Shown: in pieces, positions 23,251 through 32,485 of the stretch
Layout: every line of letters begins with the position of its first letter
Position numbering within the stretch: position 1 is the first letter of the stretch
DNA from: Adineta ricciae
Lineage: Eukaryota > Rotifera > Eurotatoria > Adinetida > Adinetidae
DNA: 64,000 bases
Direction of reading: 5' to 3'
Assembly (NCBI GenBank): GCA_905250025.1
Contig: CAJNOJ010000099.1
Coordinates: 1-64,000 of the forward strand
Notes under the pieces: generated by a model
Seen by the model: only the letters and a program-made list of their open reading frames with translations
Told to the model about the DNA's origin: nothing
The model's database searches: none
Position numbers and translations under genes: made by a program

Positions 23251-23322
23251 AAAGAGATTGAAATTATCATTTTGATGTTTATTAAAGAATGGAGACGGGC
23301 TGTACTCGACAGCAATGCAATG
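23251..23322 (+). repeat. 72-bp repeat, left member of an inverted pair
   Basis: A 72-bp segment starting AAAGAGATTGAAATTATCAT recurs inverted at 25386-25457 with few differences. The pair encloses about 2.06 kb that includes one complete fold-back element. It could be the terminal repeats of a larger, decayed DNA transposon or an inverted duplication. Confidence 0.55.
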
Positions 23323-23384
23323 GAATGAAACACGACACGAATAAGTTTTGCATGAATGATGATAGTATGTTTTCTCTTTATTTT

Positions 23385-23743
23385 GATGAAAAGTGTTGCT
23401 CTGGCAGGCTAGTGTTGAAACCAACCCGCACGTTTTCGTCATCGCAACATGTATTTGATCTAGTAAGATCATTTACCTCTTGGTAAGTTGTAATAAGCAA
23501 CTTTCCTCGGTGATATCAAATGCACAACAACGTTCTTGTCTTTTCACATAGCGTTTGACGGAGAGCGAAAGGAAGGGCGATGTGTAGAGACTCGAGAGAT
23601 GTCGTCTGCTCAGCATCACCGAGGAAAGTTGCTTATTACAACTTACCAAGAGGTAAATGATCTTACTAGATCAAATACATGTTGCGATGACGAAAACGTG
23701 CGGGCCGGTTGCAAAACTAGCCTGCCAGAGCAACACTTTTCAT
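23385..23743. mobile_element. Palindromic fold-back MITE, copy 1
   Basis: About 359 bp. The left arm (GATGAAAAGTGTTGCTCTGG...) and right arm (...CCAGAGCAACACTTTTCAT) are inverted repeats of roughly 130 bp with a central loop of about 100 bp. Inside the arms, GTAATAAGCAACTTTCCTCG has its mirror CGAGGAAAGTTGCTTATTAC. Short open frames within are consequences of the palindrome and encode no transposase. Target-site duplications are unclear because TTTATTTT-like flanks also mirror each other. Confidence 0.7.
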
Positions 23744-25385
23744 GAAAACAAAGGGAAAACACTGTTATCTCCAATGCAAACTTCCTCATATCTCGCTTTC
23801 CACAGATACATTTTATTTTCGTCTGGTTACTCTTCTTTTCGCCCCTCTCTTGGTTTGATCGAAACGATTAAGGATTTTTCTTATTTTATCGAAAATCTTC
23901 GGTTAAACTGCATTCTAATACAAAGCGCAATTGCAGGCATTGCGAGTAAGAGAGAAAAAAATCATATGACAATGGATAAGGTCTAAGAGTGAATAAACAA
24001 CAAGAGAATAAGTACGGCATATAAACTACTGAAAAGCAATCTATCTTGGTTTGTGCCGATGTTTAAATCAATTCCATCGGAAAACTCGTTCAGTGATATA
24101 CAACCACAATTGTTTTGTAGTAGTAAGTTAATGATCTTTGAGTTTAGGTAGAACTTTACTTGATAGGACAAAAACATATATAATCCGCGGAGGTCTATTA
24201 TTACACCACTGCGTTTACAATTAAGTATGAGGTGATTAGAAGTCAAATCGAAGAGAGATCATATAGTTTACTTATGTAAGAAATAGAAACATGCAGAGAA
24301 GTACAGAAAGACTAGTACATATATCGAAATCAGAAGAAGAAGAAGAAGAAGAAGAAGAGATAGAACGAAGTCAGGGAAGTGCTCATAAGATTATAAGAAG
24401 ACTAAGTGAACATTTCAGAGAAGGCTCTTAATAAAGACGGGGTCATTATCTGTAAGTGTAGTTGAGAGCCAAGATGAAAATTGCTCTGACCATCTCAAGC
24501 CCATCTCGATGCATGACTCAAAAAGGACAAATCATTTTGATTTTCTAATATGTTTCAGTATTATCTCTTTACCTAACCATAGTTTTCTGTAGAGATTGAG
24601 TAATGCTCGTTCGTGCAGAACCAATATTTCAGTCATTTCTACCTTCACTCTTTTGCATTTAATTCAGTATCCACAACATTGGTGGTCTATCGGAGGTTCG
24701 TTTCAGCGCTGTAGGATAGACGTGACTTTAATCATCGTGCTTCGTATTTGTCAATAGTGAGTGTTCGCTATACATCCAAACAAACAATAGTATCATGCAA
24801 GATGAGAAAAAATTCTTCTGAGCTCAACGAAGGAGGATCCCAATGTTTTACACGATTGTTCATTACGATACGCTATCGAATTCTACTTTTCATTCCTGCT
24901 CTCATTTTACCCCAGCATAGCTTCGAAGTAATACCAATTATAATCTAAATATTTAAAACCGGGAGTCCAGTTAATCTCAATATCATTCATAGATAAGTTA
25001 AACTTCGCATTACCCACGTCTCTGAACGTCCGAAGCACTATAGTCAATGAATCGGTACAATCAAGAGACTGTCGAGGAAACAGGACGATATTCAATCTCT
25101 TCATCGAATCAATCAAACAAATGCACTTTACCCAAGAACATATATAGAGTTGCTTTTCAGGAGAAATCGGTGTCACTTTCATCGTATTGTATTGTAGTTA
25201 TGAAATATCTATTAGTAATGTTGACTCATCAATTAAAACTGTGTGACATCGGTAGAGACAGAGCAAGTCTTAGCGATGCGTTTTCGAAGTTTGCTTTATC
25301 GCTTCTCGCCTCACGGCTAAGATCGAAGTGTAGTATCTGTTCTCGTCGGTTTGAAAGCCGGCGCTGTGTCACGGATCTTCTCGGC
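23744..25385. other. Gene-poor stretch between repeats
   Basis: About 1.6 kb with a GAA/AGA microsatellite near 24332-24356 and several short, unrelated open frames. I see no splice-consistent gene. Part of 25240-25385 may be internal sequence of the element bounded by the 72-bp inverted pair. Confidence 0.35.
24332..24358 (+). repeat. (AGA)n microsatellite
   Basis: Nine consecutive AGA triplets in an otherwise ordinary AT-rich spacer. Confidence 0.8.
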
Positions 25386-25457
25386 ACTGCATTGCCGTCG
25401 AGTATGGTCCATCTCCATTCTTTAATAAACATCAAAATGATAATTTCAATCTCTTTT
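25386..25457 (-). repeat. 72-bp repeat, right member of an inverted pair
   Basis: Inverted counterpart of 23251-23322, ending ATTTCAATCTCTTT. See that entry; a fold-back element lies about 100 bp beyond it, just as the solo fold-back arm lies next to the left member. Confidence 0.55.
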
Positions 25458-25555
25458 CTTCATGATGACGTTCGCATTGTTGAACTGTGCTCATGAATTA
25501 TACGCACAGTATAGCAGTGGTATAACTTTGTTGATACCTGTTCTTCTTTCAGTTT

Positions 25556-25915
25556 GATGAAAAGTGTTGCTCTGGCAGGCTAGTTTTGCAACCGGCCCGC
25601 ACGTTTTCGTCATCGCAACATGTATTTGATCTAGTAAGATCATTTACCTCTTGGTAAGTTGTAATAAGCAACTTTCCTCGGTGATATCAAATACACAACA
25701 ACGTTCTTGTCTTTTCACATAGCGTTTGGTGGAGAGCGAAAAGAAGGGCAATGTGTAGAGACTCGAGAGATGTCGTGCTCTCGCCATCATCGAGGAAAGT
25801 TGCTTATTACAACTTACCAAGAGGTAAATGATCTTACTAGATCAAATACATGTTGCGATGACGAAAACGTGCGGGCCGGTTGCAAAACTAGCCTGCCAGA
25901 GCAACACTTTTCATC
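25556..25915. mobile_element. Palindromic fold-back MITE, copy 2
   Basis: A 360-bp copy in the same orientation as the one at 23385-23743, with arms of about 130 bp and near-identical sequence over most of its length. Arms within this copy match each other better than those of copy 1 (AACCGGCCCGCACGTTTTCG against CGAAAACGTGCGGGCCGGTT is perfect), suggesting recent insertion or arm homogenisation. No coding capacity. Confidence 0.7.
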
Positions 25916-26799
25916 TAAATAAAGAAAATGTTCAGAAATAAGGCGGTTCATGTGATTTTCATCTTGAGAAAGCGTCTGTTAGTATTATCGGCGATTAGAT
26001 AGACTACGACGGAACATATAGAATGAAAAGAAAATAGCTCATACAAGATAATCGATTGCATATATCAAGTGAAATATGTGGTACTTGATATGCTAACATT
26101 GATATATACGATTAGTAGTTGCTTTGGATAAAAATAATAACAAGGCATGTGCTGATCATTCATTGTTATGTCTCATTGCTCGCGTTCATCAATTGAACTT
26201 GGTTTCTATTCATGCGAAAAGTAAATCTTTTAAAAAGTCTTTTCAACAGATGAAGCAAGCTATGAACAGGAAGAATTCTTCCACTCGATCGTCCATAATC
26301 TCGTTCAGTCGTGCTTTACCGACAACACTTTAACAGGTATCTCTTTGGTACAATAACGAATTCTGGAATTAGCAAGTCTTTGCTTTGGGTTTTCGATTCT
26401 TTCTATATAACTTTTGCTCTTCGCACATGAAACTAATGTGTTTTTATATTTGTAAAGTTGCTTTTTTTCTGAGAAATTCGCTTCAACTATAACAAGAATC
26501 TTGCCAGACGACAGGGAAGATCATCGACTAGTGAGAATGGCAAGTAAAAAAGAGGAGCAGAACGAACACGAGAAGCGGCTAGTTCCTCTATTTGTATTGA
26601 GGATTTACTTTTAAAAAAAGAGCAATTGACGATATCAATCAAAACTGATTGTGACGGTTGACGCCTGCTACTATCAGATAACAACGCAAAGAAAAAGAAA
26701 AGAAAATGACAAAGAATCGAAGACAGAAATAAAAATAGAAAAAACGAGATGTGAGGCGGTGATAAAACTGACATCAAACTTGTATACAATCGAGAACTA
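25916..26799. other. Spacer before the GH63-type gene
   Basis: About 880 bp. A 69-codon open frame at 26124-26333 has a protein-like start (MDKNNNKACADHSLLCLIAR) but matches no family I know and has no evident splice partner. The remainder is AT-rich with no recognised feature. Confidence 0.35.
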
Positions 26800-28095
26800 T
26801 TAATCGTCAGTTAAACGACGTCGTAGAACGAGATAAGCAGCAGCTGTCCATGAAAATGTATTACCACCAAGTCCTTCGCCGGTAATAGGATCAAAATATT
26901 CACAAAAACCTGCTCGTTCAATGACACTAATTGTATTGCCCTCAATAATTGTTGCTAATTCCTTGAGTTGATTCTTTCGTAGGCCATCAGCAATCAGCCA
27001 GTTAATAACTGCCCAAACGGGGCCACGCCAATACCTTTTGGATTCAAAGTCTGGTGAAAAAGGAGCGGTTGTCGGTATTCCAATAACCATACCTTGACAC
27101 CAACGTTCGATTTCCTCTTGTATAAATTTTCGTTGATAACTATCAAGTTCAAGTGCAATCAATGGAATAAAGCAAGTTTGTGTTGGCTTTTCAATGTCTT
27201 TACCAGAAATAAGATCTAAAGAGACAAAACCTCGGATATGCTGATTCCATCGACTATTCAACCCATTGATCAGTAGCTGATGCATTGTAAATAGTTCTCC
27301 GAGAGCATCAGATAAATTCAGCTGTGAAGCCATCCAGATCAAATCAGCGGTAGCGCGTGCAAGAATGGCAGTCATTTGAACATCCGCAATCTTGAAAGGT
27401 GCATGTGACCATTGTTTAATTGGATCCCATTGACATTCACGATAGACTTCGACTAAATGAATAAATCGTTGATAATCAATATTACGCGGTCGCATTGTCG
27501 CATTGACGTGTTTTGTATCTTGACGGCAAATCTCAGTTTTTGTTGTTGTCGGTACTCGGACAAGAGCTTCATCCCATGCAGGAGAATTATCGCTTCCACT
27601 TTCCCATGGATGTAAAATCGCCACTAGACCACGCTTATCCGGATCACGTGCTTCAAGCCACCATCGATGCGAACGTAATGCTGCATTGAATAATGTATGC
27701 GTGCGTGCAAGCATGTCATGTCGACCGGTAGCAAGTACTGTTTCATAAAGAAAGCGTAGTGCCATACCGAAAACAGGCGGCTGAGTGATACCGGATGTCA
27801 ATGGTTTTTTCGAATGGCACTGGTCTGTTTGCCATACATCAGGACCAGGAAAATAGCTATCACTTGGAACATGAAATATAATGTGTGGAAACATTCCATT
27901 ATTCCATTGTCCTTGAATAAATCGTTCGAGTTCCTGGTAAGCTCGATCTATGTCAAACGTGGCAAATCCCATTGAAACAAATGCCGAATCCCAGTTCCAT
28001 TGAAATGGGTAGAGACCATCAGTGGGAACTGTGTAACCACCGCGATCATTGCGTGCAAGGATAGTACGCGCGGCATCTGTTACGTTTATCATCAC
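26800..28095 (-). CDS. GH63-type mannosyl/glucosyl-glycerate hydrolase, bacterial type
   Basis: One uninterrupted exon encodes 431 residues, the length of bacterial mannosylglycerate and glucosylglycerate hydrolases (about 430-450). The (alpha/alpha)6-barrel markers are YPFQWNWDSAFVSMGF near 28, GQWNNGMFPHIIFH, the acid region HPWESGSDNSPAWDEAL near 163, YWRGPVWAVINWLI near 345, and the base region CEYFDPITGEGLGGNTFSWT near 400. The enzymes hydrolyse the compatible solutes mannosylglycerate or glucosylglycerate to sugar and glycerate. No leader peptide is seen, so it is probably cytosolic. The bacterial match, lack of introns and a second bacterial-type gene 280 bp away suggest horizontal transfer. 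The precise substrate cannot be fixed from sequence. Confidence 0.8.
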   Translation of the reverse strand: MMINVTDAARTILARNDRGGYTVPTDGLYPFQWNWDSAFVSMGFATFDIDRAYQELERFIQGQWNNGMFPHIIFHVPSDSYFPGPDVWQTDQCHSKKPLTSGITQPPVFGMALRFLYETVLATGRHDMLARTHTLFNAALRSHRWWLEARDPDKRGLVAILHPWESGSDNSPAWDEALVRVPTTTKTEICRQDTKHVNATMRPRNIDYQRFIHLVEVYRECQWDPIKQWSHAPFKIADVQMTAILARATADLIWMASQLNLSDALGELFTMHQLLINGLNSRWNQHIRGFVSLDLISGKDIEKPTQTCFIPLIALELDSYQRKFIQEEIERWCQGMVIGIPTTAPFSPDFESKRYWRGPVWAVINWLIADGLRKNQLKELATIIEGNTISVIERAGFCEYFDPITGEGLGGNTFSWTAAAYLVLRRRLTDD

Positions 28096-28374
28096 TCGTT
28101 CGTTTTCTTTTTAGTTTTTTCTTTTTCACTGCGATCGAAATAATTGAATCAACTTGATATATAATACATAGCTGTTTTTTTTCTCGAACCTTCATATTGA
28201 CTTAGAAGTAATAAACCTCAATGAAATCAAATTACAAATGCTCCCGAGCCTTGTACACAGTAGGATTTAACTGTTGATAAGAACGATCGTATTACTATAT
28301 ATGCGTAAGCTTATAAGGAGTTAATAGAACAGTATACCAATGTTCTGTCGCAAAAATCAAAGAATCAATACAAT
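28096..28374. promoter_or_regulatory. Shared head-to-head promoter region
   Basis: 279 bp separate the starts of the GH63-type gene (minus) and the YkuD gene (plus), so one short region must drive both. It is AT-rich; TATATATG near 28297 and TGATATATAA near 28155 are TATA-like. A bidirectional promoter is inferred, not shown. Confidence 0.4.
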
Positions 28375-28911
28375 ATGACCACTGATCAAGATTATGAGAA
28401 GAATAAAATAGCTAAGTTAGAAGTCATTTCTTGTTCATCGTCGGCGATTCTTCACTTTTCTGATCGCCATTTACCAGCAGTTATTGGTAGAAACAGTTCA
28501 CGAGCAGCAAAGGTTGAAGGTGATGGATGTACACCAGTAGGCTTTCTTCCCTTACGACGCATACTTTACCGATCTGATCGCCTTACTCCGCCTCGTTCAT
28601 CTATTCCATGCCAAGTTCTAACGGAACATGATGCCTGGTGTGATGATATTACACATGAGGATTATAATCATCAAATTCGGCTTCCACATCCAGCTAGACA
28701 CGAAAAGTTATGGCTGGAGGAGAATGTCTATGACATTATCGGTGTACTCGGCTACAATGATGATCCAGTTAGAATAGGCCGGGGTTCAGCCATATTTCTT
28801 CATGTGGCAACATCTAACATGGAACCAACGGCGGGTTGTATTGCACTGTCATTGAATGATCTCTGCTGGGTGCTAGAACAAGGACTAGAGGGTATTTTGA
28901 TTTCGAACTGA
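28375..28911 (+). CDS. L,D-transpeptidase (YkuD) domain protein, bacterial type
   Basis: An intronless gene for 178 residues, almost entirely one YkuD domain. Visible are IGRNSSRAAKVEGDGCTPVG (substrate-side glycine-rich loop), YNHQIRLPHPARHEKLW, YDIIGVLGYNDDPV, and the catalytic segment GSAIFLHVATSNMEPTAGCI with His at about 145 and Cys at about 156 (the usual S-x-G-C reads T-A-G-C). In bacteria such enzymes cross-link or edit peptidoglycan stem peptides through this Cys. Animals lack peptidoglycan, so here it may act on bacterial cell wall as a food or defence enzyme, or have a new role. No signal peptide is evident, which argues against simple secretion. Horizontal origin is very likely. 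Confidence 0.85.
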   Translation: MTTDQDYEKNKIAKLEVISCSSSAILHFSDRHLPAVIGRNSSRAAKVEGDGCTPVGFLPLRRILYRSDRLTPPRSSIPCQVLTEHDAWCDDITHEDYNHQIRLPHPARHEKLWLEENVYDIIGVLGYNDDPVRIGRGSAIFLHVATSNMEPTAGCIALSLNDLCWVLEQGLEGILISN

Positions 28912-29193
28912 GTACTTCGTTCGATTTCCATAGCTTCTCTTAACATAGTACTCGAAATTACCTTGTAATTTAAGTATTTACGCATGTAATAAACAGCCGA
29001 TCTTGATGGTCATTGAAGAGAATATACATATCTGGAATACATATATATCTATTGATTTATATTGTTAGTAATATCAAACGGTGTTTGAATTAACAAAAAA
29101 CTTCGAACAAAGAACAAAAATATGTCGAAAAAATGTGCACGTAGTAGGAAAAGTGAGCATGCTCTATGATGCTTGTGAGTATGTATTTATATC

Positions 29194-29520
29194 TTAAGCT
29201 GTCTTATTCGCATACACAGAAGTAACTACAACAGCAATAATAATTATAATAATACCAAGAACACCTAAGACAGTTGCAATAATATTCCATATCAATGCTC
29301 TTCGACTCCATTTTGCTGCTTCGATAAAGTCATTGTTTCGTTTGGCTTCACGTGCGAAATAGGAAAGCAAAACTGCAATGATACCCAAGATGAGACCACC
29401 CATGCATATATTAATAATTGATCAAAACAAATAATCACGGATTTTCCTATCCGATGAATGTGGCTGTTGCATGGGAAAATTCATTGGCGGATTACCACGC
29501 ATGAGATTAGAAGCAGGAAA
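29194..29520 (-). pseudogene. CD225/dispanin-like membrane protein, interrupted by TGA
   Basis: The open part (29194-29403) encodes GGLILGIIAVLLSYFAREAK...RRALIWNIIATVLG, the second half of a CD225 domain: hydrophobic helix, short charged loop, second hydrophobic helix. Directly upstream in the same frame, 29404-29520 reads MRGNPPMNFPMQQP...RKIRDYLF, then TGA, then SIINICMGGLILG. CD225 proteins normally begin with a proline-rich tail followed by D-Y-L-x-W-S-I, so TGA stands where Trp (TGG) is expected. A single substitution would explain it. Either the gene is newly dead, the base is an error, or translation starts downstream at the ATG of MGG and yields 69 residues. IFITM-like proteins of this family sit in endosomal or plasma membranes. 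Confidence 0.6.
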
Positions 29521-30401
29521 TGAGTCGCGTCTTGATCAGTTAGAATGTATAAAATACAGGACGGTCAGCAATTGTACATACAGAAAGTGAGTGCTCGAGC
29601 TTGTATATATATGCCGTGTTGAAGTTATATCTTCGATACGACATATATCTTAAATGTACCCTCGGGAACTCGTTCACGGAAGAAAATGTGAACTGTAGGC
29701 ACGAATTAGACGAAAATATTGCTATTAAAAATTTATTAGTAAACGAAGTTATGAAATATGCCTTTTCAACCTGTAAGATTCGGCCATTAAGATCTCAAGC
29801 ACACAGACGTCATGATTTTCTTTTCATTGCAGTCGGTTTTCACATCGAATAACATATAATATTCACTTCTATATTTTGAATTGTCTGTCATATACATATG
29901 AAATCAAATATCAGACGATATTTAAAATATTAATTGTATAGACTTATTATAATTTCGTTGGCACAAATTTCAACAACAAAAAAAACACTCATTATTTTTC
30001 TTTTGTACGTACATTCGGTGGTTTACATATCTGGAATGTTTCTTTGTGTGCTCAGAAACCATTTAAATGTATTCATTCCCATCATATGAGTGCCGGTATT
30101 TCACTGAAGCTTGTTTTATTTGTTCTTACAATCGGCAATAGCATAGCAACGGGAGTATGTGTTGTTTTCATTTTTATAAAAGAAAAGAAAAGGAAGATCT
30201 GAAAGCCAGCGTCACTCTTTCTAGTTTTATAAAAGTCTATGCTCCGGTGGAGTTTATTTACGCATAAAATATGAGAACTGCCTTTTCTCTCCTTATCAGT
30301 ATTTATCTTAATGATTCTTTCGTCTATTGATCGTTTCTTCCTAGTTGTAGCAATAAACTTTGAGCTGCGTTTCTACACATTTTGTCTTTTCAAGATAACT
30401 A
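29521..30401. other. Spacer upstream of the tandem ART-like genes
   Basis: About 880 bp, AT-rich, with no recognised exon. Upstream flank of the first ART-like gene; a T-rich stretch near 30107-30135 and 30180-30200 is the only notable feature. Confidence 0.35.
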
Positions 30402-32172
30402 ATGGCGAGATCAGCATCGAGAGGCGACTTGAAAAAAATATATCAATATAGCGAGAATATTACAAAGACTCGTGATCGTGCTATTAGACTGACGTGCATT
30501 GACCAAAATCGAGGTGTACCGACCGATAAGAAACGTAGCAATCGTATGGCTAGATTGAGAATACGAATAAATAGATTGACACTCAAACGACAAGATGAGA
30601 TACTGAAAGTTTATTCAAATCTAATTATAAGAAGAAACATACTATCACCAGAACCACGTCGATCAAAACAAACTCATCAGACATCGCAAGCTTCAATATC
30701 GTCTTTAGACCGGCAATCTGCTGTGCGGCATGAATCTTCATCGCCACCGTCATCACCAACGTTAACATCGCCTCGGTCAACATCGTCATCTCCAGCCCTT
30801 CAACTTATCGTAGCAAATATAGATATCAATCCTGATGTGACCAAAGTTGATATGATACCAAACGTATTAAACTCCGACAATGAGAGTTATGACGATGACG
30901 ATGATGACAATGAAGATGATGGTATTGTTTACCCGGATGGCGTGACTGATTTTCGACCGTATAAAACTGTGGCTCGTTATCGAAAAGCGACTGGAAAATC
31001 AACTAATTTTCGTTCCTATCCTATCCTTGTCGGGGAAGATTCGTTAGAGACATTAATTCTTGGCCTTGAAGATTTTGCTCAGCAGCATTACTGTGATTTG
31101 CGTTTCACAGATGAAGATATACAATTCCATAGGAGTGTTTATCGTGCTTCATGTGGACTGGTTGATTTGGGAAGTATTCATTTATTAGCAACGGATTCAT
31201 TACTTACAGCTACGTTCGAATTTGAGATGGATCTTGATTATGACACAGATATTGTATCGTCCAAAGAAAATGTAGAAACTTTTGTGTTGGATTTTTGTCA
31301 AGCGATATCAAATGTATTATCCTGCGATATAAACAACGTTCGCGTATTTACCATTGAGAAGTTGACTAAGAAATCTAGAAAAACTCGTGTGAATTTTGGA
31401 CTGACTACATCAGAGCATGAACAAACACAACAATTAGCTGACCAACTGAAGGTAGATATAACTGCATTCACTGTCAATACTAAGTTTTGAGAAATGCACA
31501 TGCCATTTATTTCTTTGGTAGATACATGCTCAATCAGGATTTTCAGATGAAGAAATTTTGAAACATGTCAAACCACGGGATTATATATATTTATGGAAAA
31601 CAGTTTTAACGCATTTAAAAATACGACTGGCTGATTTAGATCCACAGTACAACTTTGACTATAGAAAACCTGGTGTACCCGACAAAGATACTCGTGGCGG
31701 TTATCCTTATTTTCTTCCTATTGGATGGTTCCGTCATGGTCTCAACGTCAGTACTAAGTATGGACATGATCGGACGTGGATTGGTTGTGTCAATGCTCCT
31801 GGAGAGTGGCCAGTTGCTTTTCATGGAACGCATAAAGAAGCAGTTACTGGCATCGTTGCAAATGGATTGTTGCCCAAATTCACTGAAACAGACGTTAAGC
31901 TTGATGAAGCAATTGATCAGATTGGTGAAGAAGCTAATAAAGCAGGGTTGTATGTAGCTACACATTGCCACGGTGGAGCAGATTTGTATACAACACCATT
32001 CACTGTGACAACAGCCGCAGACCGAAGCGAACAGTTTCGAATTGTTTTCCAATGTCGTGTTGAGCCTAAGAAGTTTACAACTCATACGAGTCCTGTAAAT
32101 GAAGGAGAAGCATGGCGTTTTGTTGATCCAAATGCAATTCGACCCTATGGAATTTTACTGAAAAAAGACTAA
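30402..32172 (+). CDS. Two-exon protein with C-terminal PARP/ART-like domain, copy A
   Basis: Exons 30402-31451 and 31522-32172 join in phase 0 over a 70-bp intron to 566 residues. The N-terminus is basic (DLKKIYQYSENITKTRDRAI), followed by a Ser/Pro/Thr-rich linker and an acidic Asp tract (YDDDDDDNEDDG). Residues about 185-345 form a conserved block beginning YPDGVTDFRPYKTVARYR. Exon 2 encodes about 215 residues with PYFLPIGWFRHGLN, GEWPVAFHGTHKEAVTGIV, GLYVATHCHGGADLYTTPF and a C-terminal WRFVDPNAIRPYGILL. The FHGT...GLYVA pattern resembles the H-Y part of PARP-type ADP-ribosyltransferases, so NAD-dependent activity is possible but not shown; the third catalytic residue is not evident. A tandem paralogue follows 310 bp downstream. 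Confidence 0.7.
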
Positions 32173-32485
32173 TAGAGTTTTATTTCTAATAAGTTTTCTG
32201 TTCGTTTCAATTAAACATTGGGTATGTAACTTTAGTGTTCAAGCGTCGAATGCATAATCGAAGACTTATTTACTGCAGATTTATAATGATTATTGCTGAT
32301 AGAATTATATTAAAAGACAATCGTATAGAGAGGAAAAGGTTAAAAATCAGCGCGTGCATTCACTATCAATAATACTTAAACAGAATAATAAAATTTAATC
32401 GTAAATCATTGTATGCTTGCTAAGCACGAAACAATCGTCTTCTTCTTTGATAACACAACACAACAGGACGATACGAGAAAAGAAA
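32173..32485. other. Spacer between tandem paralogues
   Basis: 313 bp separate the stop of copy A from the ATG of copy B. It must hold copy A's 3' end and copy B's promoter. No further feature. Confidence 0.4.

Noticed and set aside
23536-23745. 69-codon frames in the fold-back elements
   Set aside because: The near-identical frame in copy 2 follows from DNA repeat identity; the sequence is a palindrome with no transposase motif.
24748-25496. Small plus-strand open frames as a gene
   Set aside because: No shared phase or splice sites, no recognised domain; partly overlaps the 72-bp inverted repeat.
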